From Helicoverpa zea (Eukaryota > Arthropoda > Insecta > Lepidoptera > Noctuidae): a stretch of DNA of 64,000 nucleotides. The notes under the pieces are model-generated. The model did not search any database, was not told the origin of the DNA, and saw only the letters and a program-made list of their open reading frames with translations. Position 1 is the stretch's first letter. Each line of letters opens with the position of its first letter. The position numbers and the translations under genes are program-made. The stretch covers positions 11,472,501 to 11,536,500 of the forward strand of contig NC_061456.1 of NCBI RefSeq assembly GCF_022581195.2, read 5' to 3'. Below, piece after piece: positions 54,198 to 64,000 of this stretch.

Positions 54198-56675
54198 AAA
54201 ATGCGAAAACGGAGGGATATTACTACGAACTACTTTTAGGAAATATCCTATTGTTAGACATGGATGAAAATCTTATAAATAACAGACCAGACATTATAAA
54301 AATACTAAGATACGTACACACGAACACACACACAAGCATTCACACATTTTTCCAACACACCAGCTCAACAATTCCCATACAAAACAAACAGAATTAGCTT
54401 CAAAAGGCAACGCTAGGTATGCGTCATTTGTCGACAATATCGGGAACACAAAGACTGTCTGCCCTTTGTGTACCCAGCTTTATCTGTGAACTATGCAATT
54501 GCAAGAAAACGACTGTGATTTTAGTACTCTGAACTATAATGGTAGGGTGACGAAACGGTAGAACTGTGTTTGTATTGGTGTGACTTAATTATAATGTTCT
54601 TGTAAGAGCTAATAATATTGAAATGTGTTCAGCTATTAATAAGCAGAAGTACGTTGTGAGAAACGTGTGTACTTATATTATAAAGCATGTTTATTTGCTT
54701 GAACGCGCTAGTACCATGAACTACTGCTTCGATTTGATTTCGTCAGTTTTAGATTTATCGTGAAAGGCTACGAAGACTTTATAAGTGCGTGAAACGCACG
54801 CTCACGGGGCACAGGTCAACCCGCTAGTTTGGTTTTATAACTAATGTACTTGGCTCATAAATTGACCTCTCATTTTGGAACTATCAAAAATATCATTGCA
54901 CCACAATAATAAGCCAACAACATTCAAACCAGACGGTACATTTCAAACCCTTGAAAGGCGTGTTAAAGGGCGGTAGTTACAACTTGTTACGCCTCGTTTC
55001 CATACATTTTTAAGACAAGCACCATTGGAGCGACGCGTTCACTCGTTAGAACTGAGTCGAGAGCGCCGAGGTTCATGCTTCAAAATAATTAGGACTGAGA
55101 CTAATGTCGGACGGTTGTTCGTGGGGTTAAGATTTTGGGTTTGTTAGATATATTTGAATATGACTGAGATGTGATAGAACAGAGTATGATAGGTAAATAC
55201 CTAAAGGATCTAAAAGCGTTTCTTTGTTTGAACCCTTTTATTTCAGGAACTATCTATCAACTTGAATAAAGTACATTGACATGGATTATACGTGGATATT
55301 AAAAAAAAATGCGTTAACAAAGAACAAGATTTAAATGAAACACATTTAAAAACCTCTTCTCACTTCAGTTCGAAATCAAAAGAAAAATCTTATGCTAAGA
55401 AGATCCAAAGATAAGACTTCTATTTGAAACAAAATTCACAGCACGAACCAAAGACATGCATATTTTGGACGCGGAATCAAACCGATCGCGATGCAGTCAT
55501 ATTCACAATGACACAGAAACTACTCAACCTCTGCACCAGACAAAAATATAAACTAGATATTCCTTAGAATTGAAGATACCCAATACCCTTCCTCAAAGCT
55601 CAACTGTCACCAAACTAAAAATAACATCCACACTAATTCCGCCATTTTCCCATAAAATTACTTGGGAAACTATAGTTTGCATTATAATAGCTATCACTCC
55701 TCTGATATCTCTCGAAATACGTGTAAAAAGTAGTTATCTACTTACTACCAGCTGCCAAACTATAGCCATGCTACTTTCATTTAAAAAAAAACCTTTAAGA
55801 CGAGAACAAAAAAGTCCAGTCACTTCGTATCACAACATCGAAAAACAGTAAGTTTCATCGGAAACTCTAGTACAGTTCTCGCGAGCCCCTTATGTTAGCA
55901 AACGTGTGAGTCCACTCTTCAAGACGAGATAACATCTGTTCTACTACGTGACTAAGTATAGGAGCCCGATGCTCTTTTGTTAGAATGTTTGTAAAGGTAA
56001 AAATTGTTAGACCACTAGTGCAAGATACAAGGCTTTGTAGGTGTTGTGAGTAAATATACGTGTGTTTGATTTTAATCTCGATATACTCAAAAATGGTTTA
56101 AAAGTTGGTTTTTAAGTAAGTGTGACAGAAAAAGAATGATGTTTGAGCTGTCTTTAAAATTGAGTGGCGTTTCAGTATTTGGCGATAAGAGTTATAGATC
56201 ATTCTTCAATAAGATTTCACTTTAAATCGTATAGCAGATGATAATTAAATAAGCTCCCACGTAGATGTCTATCACATTAAAGAAAGGTTTTGTTTTTGGA
56301 ATATCAATACTCAATACTTTTATTGCTTTCCACATGAATTTTTAGGTGTTAATACTTATAAATAGTTTACATGGACCCTGTCGGGCACAGCAAAATAAGT
56401 GGGTTACGTTAGGTTATCAGTGCCTAACAATAAAAAAAATATGAAAGCTCGTCACAATACATTGGCATTGTTTTCAAACCATCCACAATTAACCCCAGCA
56501 CATGATAAATATTACATAGTCTACAATTAATTCAACTCAATAATAAAATGAATCACAAAACCGTCATATCTTGAGCAATACTTTTAAAACCGACTCCCAC
56601 CAAGTCATATCTCACTATATCCAACTGTATTTGCCGTTCACAAAGGGACACCCTGTAGAAACAATGAAATAAGAT
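54198..56675. other. No gene seen
   Basis: Unique AT-rich DNA. A GC-richer patch at 55010-55080 (TTGGAGCGACGCGTTCACTC, GAGTCGAGAGCGCCGAGGTT) could be regulatory. The frame at 55570-55851 has no domain. Confidence 0.4.
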
Positions 56676-56679
56676 GCCT

Positions 56680-56700
56680 GATAACACACCGTGTGTTATC
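56680..56700. repeat. 21-bp perfect palindrome
   Basis: GATAACACAC and GTGTGTTATC are separated by a single C. Too short to identify; may be a protein-binding site or chance. Confidence 0.7.
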
Positions 56701-56814
56701 GAACATCCTTTAGGTGTGTTGTGTTTGAGAGATATTGGTTTCTACGTGTGTTATAGTGTGTACCTATAAGTTATGTGTTGCTAGTTTTTCTTGCAGTTTG
56801 GAAATCACAATTAT

Positions 56815-56995
56815 ACTGGCCGAAGGCAGAGGCATAGTTATACTGACTTCATATCAAATAAGCTGCAGATTAGTCCCGAGTTTTGGCAAATCTGCCAGAC
56901 CAAGAGATTTTGATAGTTCCAGGAATCAAAACCAAAAACCCCGAACGAGGCAGTCCCGGTTTCGACATCTAGACCAATGGTACGCTGGCTAAAAC
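56815..56995 (-). mobile_element. Decayed tRNA-derived SINE
   Basis: On the minus strand CATTGGTCTAGATGTCGAAAC resembles an A box (TGGTCTAGTGG), and GGTTTTGATTCCTGG a B box with two extra bases. The body continues CTCTTGGTCTGGCAGATTTG and on to TTATTTGATATGAAGTCAG. No target duplication is seen. Confidence 0.5.
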
Positions 56996-57815
56996 CCATT
57001 CATGTAGCTTCTAAAGTCTTTAGCTTTTAACAATCCTATAACCAAAGATGGGGCCACTCTGATTTATGATGACAGTATATTTAACTGACTGTCCCCTTAG
57101 GTCACACCTTCGTTTTGTGGGATATCTCTTTAAAAACAATAGATCAATTGATACAAAAGCATCACAAACAAATGAATTTACAGATTAAATTTTAACATTT
57201 ACCAAACCAAGTTAGATTTTTTAAATTACTTAAATCCAACCAATGACTTTAATATGGCTTCAAAGAAGACAATGCAACAAAGAGCATTCACAAACTTGTA
57301 CTGCAATAATGTTCTTAGAAAGTAATTAAATATATTGCCTTCTGTACATGTGTGTGTGAGTCTGCGAGTGTGTGAGTGTGTAACATAAGGCAGTGTCAGA
57401 CTTTATCTTCGAGTAGTTCTGTTGATTTATTTCTTTGGAAGCAAGCTTTATCTGTTGTGGTGGAAATTAGAAAAGAAATACCGGATTAGTTGTGTGTTCT
57501 ATTTGCTTGGTTATAGATACAGAATAAATCATGAGAGATTGCAAAGCTAACATAATTAAAACGTTGTTTCTGAGTATTGTGATCAAGGAAGGATCATATT
57601 TGTAGACAAATGTATTGATACATACATAATTAAGTATTTAATTAAATATTTACCTATATGTACTAGTGGCATGGTAAGATAGCTGCTCTGCATATTGATT
57701 TACGAGCGTTTGAAAGCCAATTGCCCAAATCAAATTAAATATTTACCTACTTTCCTACAGAAATTAAAAATTAAGACAAAAAGAAATCAATGAACTATAT
57801 GTAGGTATTATCGTA
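56996..57815. other. No gene seen; short GT-rich run at about 57348-57380
   Basis: Imperfect (GT)n/(GAGT)n run; otherwise AT-rich. Confidence 0.4.
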
Positions 57816-57859
57816 ATAACGTACAAAACAAACCTATGTTTCGATGTTTTGTACGTTAT
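57816..57859. repeat. Inverted repeat, 15-bp perfect arms
   Basis: ATAACGTACAAAACA (57816-57830) is inverted at 57845-57859 with a 14-base loop. It lies 35 bp from the MITE at 57894 but is not part of its ends. Confidence 0.75.
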
Positions 57860-57893
57860 GTTTCCACATTTAGTACATAAACTGGGGCCCGAT

Positions 57894-58280
57894 TCTCCTA
57901 AGTTAATAATGTCAAAATCGAATAGAAATCGAATCGCAATATGATCGCAATAGCAGTTTTAACCATATCGGGCATTCTGCTACTAATAAAAGACCAATCA
58001 TATTCGATTGACATTTGATTGGTGTGCGATTGGTCAGCTATTTTGGTGATTTTGGTCCATACGGTAGTTTGCTGTACAATCATTTTGCAATCGTAAATCA
58101 TTTGCAGACAAAATGATTCATTATTGAATGACAGAAAAGGATAAAAACGTTTATTTAAAAGAAAAACTAGCGGAATGCCACATACGTTTCAATCGTAATC
58201 GAGTCGGGATTTGATCTCAGTCGAATCGAGTCGAACGTGAATCGTATGTTGCTTAAGTAAAATTAGGAGAATCGGGCCCC
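57894..58280. mobile_element. MITE with GGGGCCCGATTCTCCTAA ends, 387 bp
   Basis: Perfect 18-bp terminal inverted repeats at 57894-57911 and 58263-58280. Both subterminal zones are full of AATCG/CGATT words (for example AATCGAATAGAAATCGAATC on the left, GAATCGAGTCGAACGTGAAT on the right), a likely transposase-binding array. No clear target duplication, so the superfamily is open. Confidence 0.85.
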
Positions 58281-59290
58281 TGTATCACAAATACTCAAGT
58301 TATTAATTTGCCTTATCAAAATCTACGTCTAAAACATCTTACACCACAATACATGGATATACAAACTTATCTACGTACAAAGAGATACCGCGCATACTTC
58401 GTGAACGAGCTACCAAAATCTTTCTATGGAGCCTCCCTTCAAAAGTTAACCGTCAAGTTTCAAATACTTTTGTATGGGTGTTAAAAAATTGTATCAAGGT
58501 TTTAAAATTACTTTTTTGAGTTTTGAGTTTTGGTTGTATTATTTTTAGAGTTTGTTTATGTCTATTATTTTTTCTTGTATCTTGTTTATCAATACAAGCA
58601 TTTAAGTTTGTACCGAAGGATTTTGGCATTTTAATACCTATGTATTTGACTTACTGTATGTGTAGAAAAAACTATCCAACACTGAAAGATTGCTTTAATC
58701 GGACCAGTAATTCCTGAGATTAACGCGTTTAAGCAAATAAGGAAACAAACCCTTCAGTTTCATAATATTATTATAGGATAACTTATTCCCATGGTTTCGC
58801 CTCATACGAGAACATAATACTTATTTCACATACAAAACCTCATGTCATAGATAACAAATGATTACAAAATTAAATAAAAGCTCTTAAAAAACATAGATAC
58901 ATAACAAGGTCCGTGATTGATTGTAATTAATGAATCGCTTTGACATCAGTTTAATCACAAATATTGACTTTGCCAGACAAACTTCAGTTGAATCTCGGCC
59001 GAGCCTTTGATGACTCGGTAATTAAATACGAAATCTATTTCGATAAGGTCAAACGTATTTTAGTGTTGAAATGAGAAACTATTTGAAGATAAAATTAATT
59101 TGTTGATGATTTGGATTTATAGCGAGATCTATCTATTGACGACCGGTTGAAATACATCTCAAAGTGTTTATTGAGTAAGTATTAGATAGTCATTTGAACA
59201 TCCTTGGCAGGTTTTACTTGTAGTCAGAAGCCAAAACGTATGACAACCAGTCTTGCCAAGGGATATTGGGTTGCGCGAATAATTAGTTTC
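58281..59290. other. No gene seen
   Basis: Unique AT-rich DNA; the frame at 58523-58717 has hydrophobic stretches but no domain. Confidence 0.4.
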
Positions 59291-59296
59291 AGGAGG

Positions 59297-59375
59297 TTAC
59301 TGTTACTGTTACAGCCTTTTTATCGTCCCACTGCTGGGTACAGGCCTCCTCTCACATGGAGAAGGAGGTTAAATA
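59297..59375 (-). mobile_element. LINE 3' end with (GTAACA)n tail
   Basis: Three TGTTAC-like units at the left (59297-59314), then AGCCTTTTTATCGTCCCACT, GCTGGGTACAGGCCTCCTCT. The minus strand is the sense strand. Same family as the insert at 8618-8733, where the tail is (GAAA)n instead. Confidence 0.65.
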
Positions 59376-59404
59376 GGGAGTTATTCCTTGTACAACACTG
59401 GTAC

Positions 59405-59477
59405 TGAGCTACATCTAGTTAGACTGGAAGCCGACCCCAACATAGTTAGAAAAAGGCTAGGCAGATGATGTAAGTCC
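59405..59477 (+). mobile_element. LINE 3' end (GACTGGAAGCCGACCCCAA family), plus orientation
   Basis: CTAGTTAGACTGGAAGCCGA, CCCCAACATAGTTAGAAAAA and GGCTAGGCAGATGATG are the last 70 bp of this family; the only copy here in plus orientation. Confidence 0.65.
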
Positions 59478-60155
59478 CTTTTTACATGAAGGGGCTTATT
59501 GATGACTCCTTTTAGATTATTCACTTTTAACAGTTTATCGAAATCTTTACCATTATGTAGGCCTTGACCACCTCTCGTAGGCAATAACGAAATATGCACA
59601 CACGCTAGAAAAACTGAACAAAAAGTGATAAAATCGCATTGCACCGCGAGTGTAATCCACTGGAGCATAAACGGAATGCACATCTGGGGATGCACTTATG
59701 TGGCCCACAGTAGTACAGTTGCAAACGTTACGCGGATCACACACAATCATGTATTTTTATGTGGTAGAGACGGTAAGTTCTATAGCAGGTCTAACACGAA
59801 AGATAGGCAAAGAGTTCTACGGATTGGCAATTTCAGTCCAGGTCCCACTTGAAGTGCTGTTGGTTTAACCACATACATTACTACTTGTAGGTTTATACTG
59901 TCATTTTTTTTTTTTTGCATTAAAATTATATTTCACAGGACATATGTGGCACGATGGTAAATATGAAGTTAATATAATATACTTAGGTATAAATTCTTTA
60001 AGATAACTTATTAATATTTAATCGAAAAAAGTTAGTGTTATAACCCTCGCAGTAACTACCACGCGGACGAAGTTAACGTTAACGCATCTAGTATATATAA
60101 CGATACATGTTGGTAGTGTGTGATCCGCCTAACAAAGACCGACCTCCTTTACCAG
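59478..60155. other. No certain gene
   Basis: A plus-strand patch at about 59715-59771 has a possible acceptor (GGCCCACAG) and donor (GACGGTAAGTTC), with an open frame TVANVTRITHNHVFLCGRDG between. It is too short and unlike any family I know to call. The rest is AT-rich. Confidence 0.3.
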
Positions 60156-60265
60156 GTGAAGGTTTTAAAGAAAGTTTTCAAATTGAGTCGAAGTAGATTT
60201 ATTTCCTTTGCGATGCGAACTCTGATTTGGATTGTGGCTTTAAGTGCACTAACAATGCATTGTTG
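60156..60265 (+). CDS. Weak candidate 5' exon encoding a signal peptide
   Basis: CTCCTTTACCAG looks like a splice acceptor (AG at 60154-60155). After a 57-nt leader without upstream ATGs, the ATG at 60213 opens MRTLIWIVALSALTMHCWC, with an arginine and a hydrophobic core as in a signal peptide. A GT at 60266 (TTGGTGTGTGAT) is a possible but weak donor. If it is not spliced, the frame ends at a TAG (60303-60305) after 30 codons, a very short secreted peptide. No other exon is recognised nearby; this may be chance. Confidence 0.25.
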
Positions 60266-60305
60266 GTGTGTGATGCAACATAGTAACTTAGAAAATGATG
60301 TATAG

Positions 60306-60590
60306 AGTAAATTCGTAAACATTTTTTATGCAAAATTTTAAATAGATTAGATTAGATTTAAATAAAGTCAGGTTTAAACCGTGAAATAAGACAGATTTTT
60401 TTACTATTTTTGTTCCGTTTTTAAAGTACAATTCCCATTATCCCTTTAACCAATATCAATTCCTATAAGAATTTACTCTTATTTTGTCTTGAGTATCATA
60501 TTAGATGGAATGACCAAGAACAGCATACAATAAATCTACACAATTATGATTTAATTAAGGAAACTAAAATATAACTTCAATTATAAACTA
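60306..60590. other. No gene seen
   Basis: AT-rich. Confidence 0.4.
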
Positions 60591-60869
60591 CTAGCTTTTG
60601 CCCGCAACTTCGTTCGCGTGGAATAGTGACTACCAGCAGATTTTTGATTTGACCAATAGATGGCGCTATATATCCGGAATAATTTTATTTTTATTTTTTT
60701 TGTAATAAAAACTATCCTATGTCCTTTCTCAAGTTTCAAACTATGTCTGTACCAAATTTCACACAAATCGGTTCAGTAGTTTAGGCGTGAAGAAAAGACA
60801 GACAGACAGACAGACAGAGAGACAGACAGACAGACAGAGTTACTTTCGCATTTATAATATTAGTTTGGA
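60591..60869 (-). mobile_element. Helitron, 279 bp, with internal microsatellite
   Basis: On the minus strand it starts TCCAAACTAATATTATAAAT (60869) and ends GCGGGCAAAAGCTAG, with CTAG at 60591-60594 followed by T. Inside are the usual ATCGGTTCAGTAGTTTAGGC words and a (GACA)n run at 60795-60839. An AGATGGCGC word lies at 60659-60667. Confidence 0.85.
60795..60839 (+). repeat. (GACA)n microsatellite inside the Helitron
   Basis: About ten GACA units with one GAGA interruption. Lepidopteran Helitrons of this type often carry a tetranucleotide run at this position. Confidence 0.85.
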
Positions 60870-61203
60870 TATAAAAAACTAGCTTATAAAAGTCTTTTCA
60901 TCCACAATTGTTTTTGCAACTCGACACAAATAAAAATAAGTGAACAACGTATTATAACACGATGTCCATCATTTTCTTTTGAACCTTTCAGCGGCTAGTG
61001 ACAAATGAGGTGTTACTTCATACATCAACGTCACAAAAGTAACTGGCCTCCATATAAAAAAATAAAAAGCGATACAGCGCTGTAGGGTACATTTTTGTTG
61101 TTAACCTATAATTGATGTTTCTTATTTTATAAGTGCGATTGGCTGGGTAGGTAAAGTGCTCTACTTTATTATTCTCGACTATTCGAATAAAAGTACCTAT
61201 TGT
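60870..61203. other. No gene seen
   Basis: AT-rich. Confidence 0.4.
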
Positions 61204-61236
61204 AAAAAAAGGTATAAAGACTTTATACCTTTTTTT
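61204..61236. repeat. 33-bp perfect palindrome
   Basis: AAAAAAAGGTATAAAG (61204-61219) and its exact inverse (61221-61236) around one A. On the plus strand it reads as a hairpin followed by T residues. Confidence 0.85.
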
Positions 61237-62255
61237 CTAGAGCCTGAAAATTTTAGTTTTATTTTCTTTATTGCTGAAGCAATTTGAATGAAGACTTATG
61301 TATAGTAAGTTAATTTAAATCGAAAACAGAAGATTTTTGTAAATTTTGTAAGTTATGACAAAAAGGACCGATTAAAGTAAGATATACATAATTAGGTGAT
61401 TAGAACCCACGTGCATCGAGTTCTATTTAATAATATGACTCAATACAAAACAGTTCAATAAACAGGTAAGTTATGTATGCGTTATGAAGGATAAATTATA
61501 TTACCTAGTTTGCGACGCATTTACGGTGCGCTTTCACGATAAAACTTATTTTGATAGATTCAAATCAAAGGATATAGGATACTTTAAATAATACAGTACA
61601 AATGTACTTCATCAAACTTATGACAAAGAATTCTGTAATATTTTCAAATGTTGTGTTTCAGATGTTCAGATTCTATGAAATATGTTTGGCTATAATAATG
61701 TACCTGTTTATTGTAACAAATGTACATCAATAAAGAACATTGTCATAACACACCTGCATTAAAATATTGAGGATATTTAAATCCTCGAGTTTCCTCAAAC
61801 TTTAAAATTGCCCAAAAGCATCATTACTTCTCCACAAACAAACAAACAAACAGGGAAACATCAGTGGCATGATTGATGCGAGTTATTCGTCGTAACGTAA
61901 CTCAGGTAGATGCGGAATTATGCGGAGTTATGCGGACTCCTCAAATTAATCATACGTGTCGTCCTGTGCAAACGATACCCCGTGAGGTCGGTTCATAAAC
62001 ACAAGGACGTGTGTGGAAGATTTTTTTTAGGATTTTTTTATTTTTTTATTGTATGTTGAAATAGTTTGTTGAGAACTTTAGAATTAAACAGTAGAACGTG
62101 TTTTACGCAAGTGTTTTATAAATGTGGATTGAAAACTTTTGAGTTATACTATATAGAATTTTAGAGCTAATTAATTTAATAAATTAAGTAATTTAAATAA
62201 ATTACTACTAACCTGAATTTTGATGAAAAGGCATAATAGCAAATTATCAGTTTAT
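61237..62255. other. No gene seen; TGCGGA.TTA triplet repeat at about 61910-61938
   Basis: ATGCGGAATT, ATGCGGAGTT and ATGCGGACTC are near-tandem decamers. Elsewhere AT-rich, no frame. Confidence 0.4.
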
Positions 62256-62261
62256 AAGATA

Positions 62262-62465
62262 CTAGCTGGTGCCCGCGACTTCGTCTGCGCAGGTTTAGTA
62301 TTTCGAACAATATGTTTACAAATTGTAGCCTATGTGTTATTCTGATGTATAAGCTATATTATTGTAAAGTTTCATTAAAATCCATTCAGTAGTTTTTGCG
62401 TGAAAGAGTAACAAACATCCATACATCCATACATACAAACTTTCGCGTTTATAATATTAGTAGGA
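62262..62465 (-). mobile_element. Helitron (Lep1-like), 204 bp
   Basis: The minus strand starts TCCTACTAATATTATAAACG (62465) and ends GTCGCGGGCACCAGCTAG, CTAG at 62262-62265, followed by T. It has the standard internal wording and a CATACATC run (GATGTATG on the sense strand). It is the best preserved Helitron of the window. Confidence 0.88.
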
Positions 62466-64000
62466 CTCGCGCAGAAACAGTAGAATACGACATTAATTTA
62501 TAGTTTTGTTTTTTTTTTATTCTATCTATTTTTTGCGCTTTTTAAAATAATTCACGTACAAACGTATATTTAAAAATCAAATTGCTAATTAGAGTCACAC
62601 TGAAAAACTCTAATTCTAGGTAATCTCAAAAAGCAAAAATTTGGCAGGTAGAAAGTTAATAGTTTATACGCAGGGAACGTCAACTGAGAACGGATTACGC
62701 GACAGGTTGTAATTAAGGGCCTAATCTAATGGAACACGAGCGGGTAGAACCGTAGGAGAGAACTAGTTTTTTGGACCTAAAAAGTACTAACAGTAGCATA
62801 ATGTAATTTTAGTTTATGTTGATTAAACAAATAACGAAGAAAAAAAAATCAAATAAATAATAACAATAATTACCGTTTTGTCAAAAAAATGCAAGCTGTG
62901 GATGACTTCAGTGCAATGAGAATTCTGGTTATTCACGACATTCCAAAATAAAGTTTAAATAAAGTTTAAAAGAATTTAAATTCAAATTTAATTAAGGCAA
63001 TAATTAAATAATTGAAATTACATATATGACCATTCTAATCCAAAGATTAAGCTGTATTATTCGCATAAAACAGAAGCTAAGACCATTCTCTTAAAATAGC
63101 TAATTATTTTAACACAAAGTAACTAGTGAGGGAATTATGTAGCATAATAGTTTGCGTAACTATCCAGTACAAACTTAAGCTATTGTGGTGAACCTACTGC
63201 TAACACAGACATAATTAGCTAGCCTGAAGGAAATAAATGTTGGTAGAGCAACTTATCCAGCGTGTTTGTATTATCATGTTCGCGGGAGAATAACGCGAGT
63301 ATAAAATAAAAATTGAGGACTGGCCATTTTGTGAAACGAATGTTCCATTTTCAAAATTTTGTTTTATGTGACCAGCGCTTTATTTTTTGTTCTTAACTTA
63401 AATTGTATTTTCTTCTTGTCAGTTATATCCGGAATACTATTTGCCACTATTTATTTAGTTGGTAAAGTTGAGACTAAATTAAAAATTGCTACAGAAATAG
63501 TTAAAGAGTAACAAAACAATTCAAATAGTCTATGTACATATATATTTTTTGGCATCAGTTTAGTAGTTTTGGCATGAAAGCGCGTTAGACAGACGTGCTG
63601 CTTTGTAGGTAAGTGTGGACTTCAATATTCATCTGGTCTACAGTCACGATTTAGAGATAAATTAAAACTTAGGTAAGACACGCAGGACAGACAAGATGTG
63701 AAATTAATTGTTAATCATGAACATTAACTAAGATATAGGAACTATAGAATATATGCCTGAATACAACCTAAATTGCATCTCAGAAGCAGATTTATAGCAA
63801 TATCATAAAAGTTAGTTAATAATTTTCAAAAACAAAAGCTTTTAATACATAGCTGACCATAAATGTAATATTACCATTAAATTAAAGATATTGCTGTTTG
63901 TAAACTCGGATTGTCGCTTTTCCGAGCAAAGCTATTTCCTTGCGAAAGCTAGTCGTGTATATTTTGTGGTATGTTTCACAGAGTTTCAATAAAATTAATG
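62466..64000. other. No gene seen; AT-rich to the window end
   Basis: A trace of Helitron wording (GCATCAGTTTAGTAGTTTTG and GAAAGCGCGTTAGACAGACG) is near 63553-63600. Otherwise unique AT-rich DNA. Confidence 0.4.

Noticed and set aside
59553..59852. Overlapping frames on both strands near a donor-like GGTAAGTTC
   Set aside because: The possible exon is under 60 nt, unlike any known family, and there is no neighbouring exon.

Overview
The window reads as an AT-rich stretch of a lepidopteran (moth or butterfly) nuclear genome, mostly intergenic or long-intron DNA filled with transposable elements. The taxonomic call rests on repeat types rather than on host genes. They are short Helitrons that begin TCCTACTAATATTATAAA and end in CTAG before T, 5'-truncated non-LTR (RTE-like) retrotransposon ends with GATGAT tails, tRNA-derived SINEs, hAT and PIF/Harbinger MITEs, and an insect-type mariner relative. 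I see no bacterial, viral or CRISPR-like content, no rRNA and no convincing true tRNA gene.

The only long, apparently intact protein-coding gene belongs to a transposon. At 3526-5421 a complete Tc1/mariner-superfamily element has 33-bp terminal inverted repeats and a 365-codon transposase on the minus strand, with aspartates spaced as DD41D. The best candidate host gene piece is one exon at 22832-22994 (minus). It has a splice acceptor, a leader with three small upstream ORFs, an ATG, a signal peptide and a GT donor in phase 1. If it is real, its gene runs toward lower coordinates with very long introns, and the following exons are not recognisable here. A weaker plus-strand signal-peptide exon candidate lies at 60156-60265.

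Layout. 0-1.6 kb: a LINE end and a hAT MITE, probably both inside an old Helitron remnant. 3.5-5.4 kb: the DD41D element. 6.3-7.6 kb: LINE relics flank a 626-bp PIF/Harbinger element that carries a frameshifted transposase fragment. 8.3-9.7 kb: a Helitron, then a three-unit tandem duplication in which two units share a LINE insertion and the third keeps the empty site. 10.5-14.1 kb: a hAT-type MITE, a Helitron, a GC-rich Harbinger MITE nested in another MITE, and a short 'CAAACTTTTAGTCGG' MITE. 17-18.2 kb: a SINE inserted in a copy of that last MITE family. 18.2-27 kb: mostly unique AT-rich DNA with the exon candidate. 27-41 kb: two more copies of the hAT-type MITE, a 90-bp hairpin, a SINE that carries a MITE with perfect 61-bp inverted repeats, and a frameshifted LINE ORF. 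42-46 kb: a LINE end with 38-bp target duplications and a 147-bp-period satellite with a dimeric higher-order pattern. 47-52 kb: several LINE ends and a Helitron split by a LINE. 56-62.5 kb: a SINE relic, a MITE with GGGGCCC ends, and two minus-strand Helitrons.

The host genes do not form a visible pathway. The main value of the window is its record of layered, datable insertions plus the two candidate 5' exons. Several features are approximate because family boundaries were judged by eye; where both ends and a target duplication are visible, exact coordinates are given.
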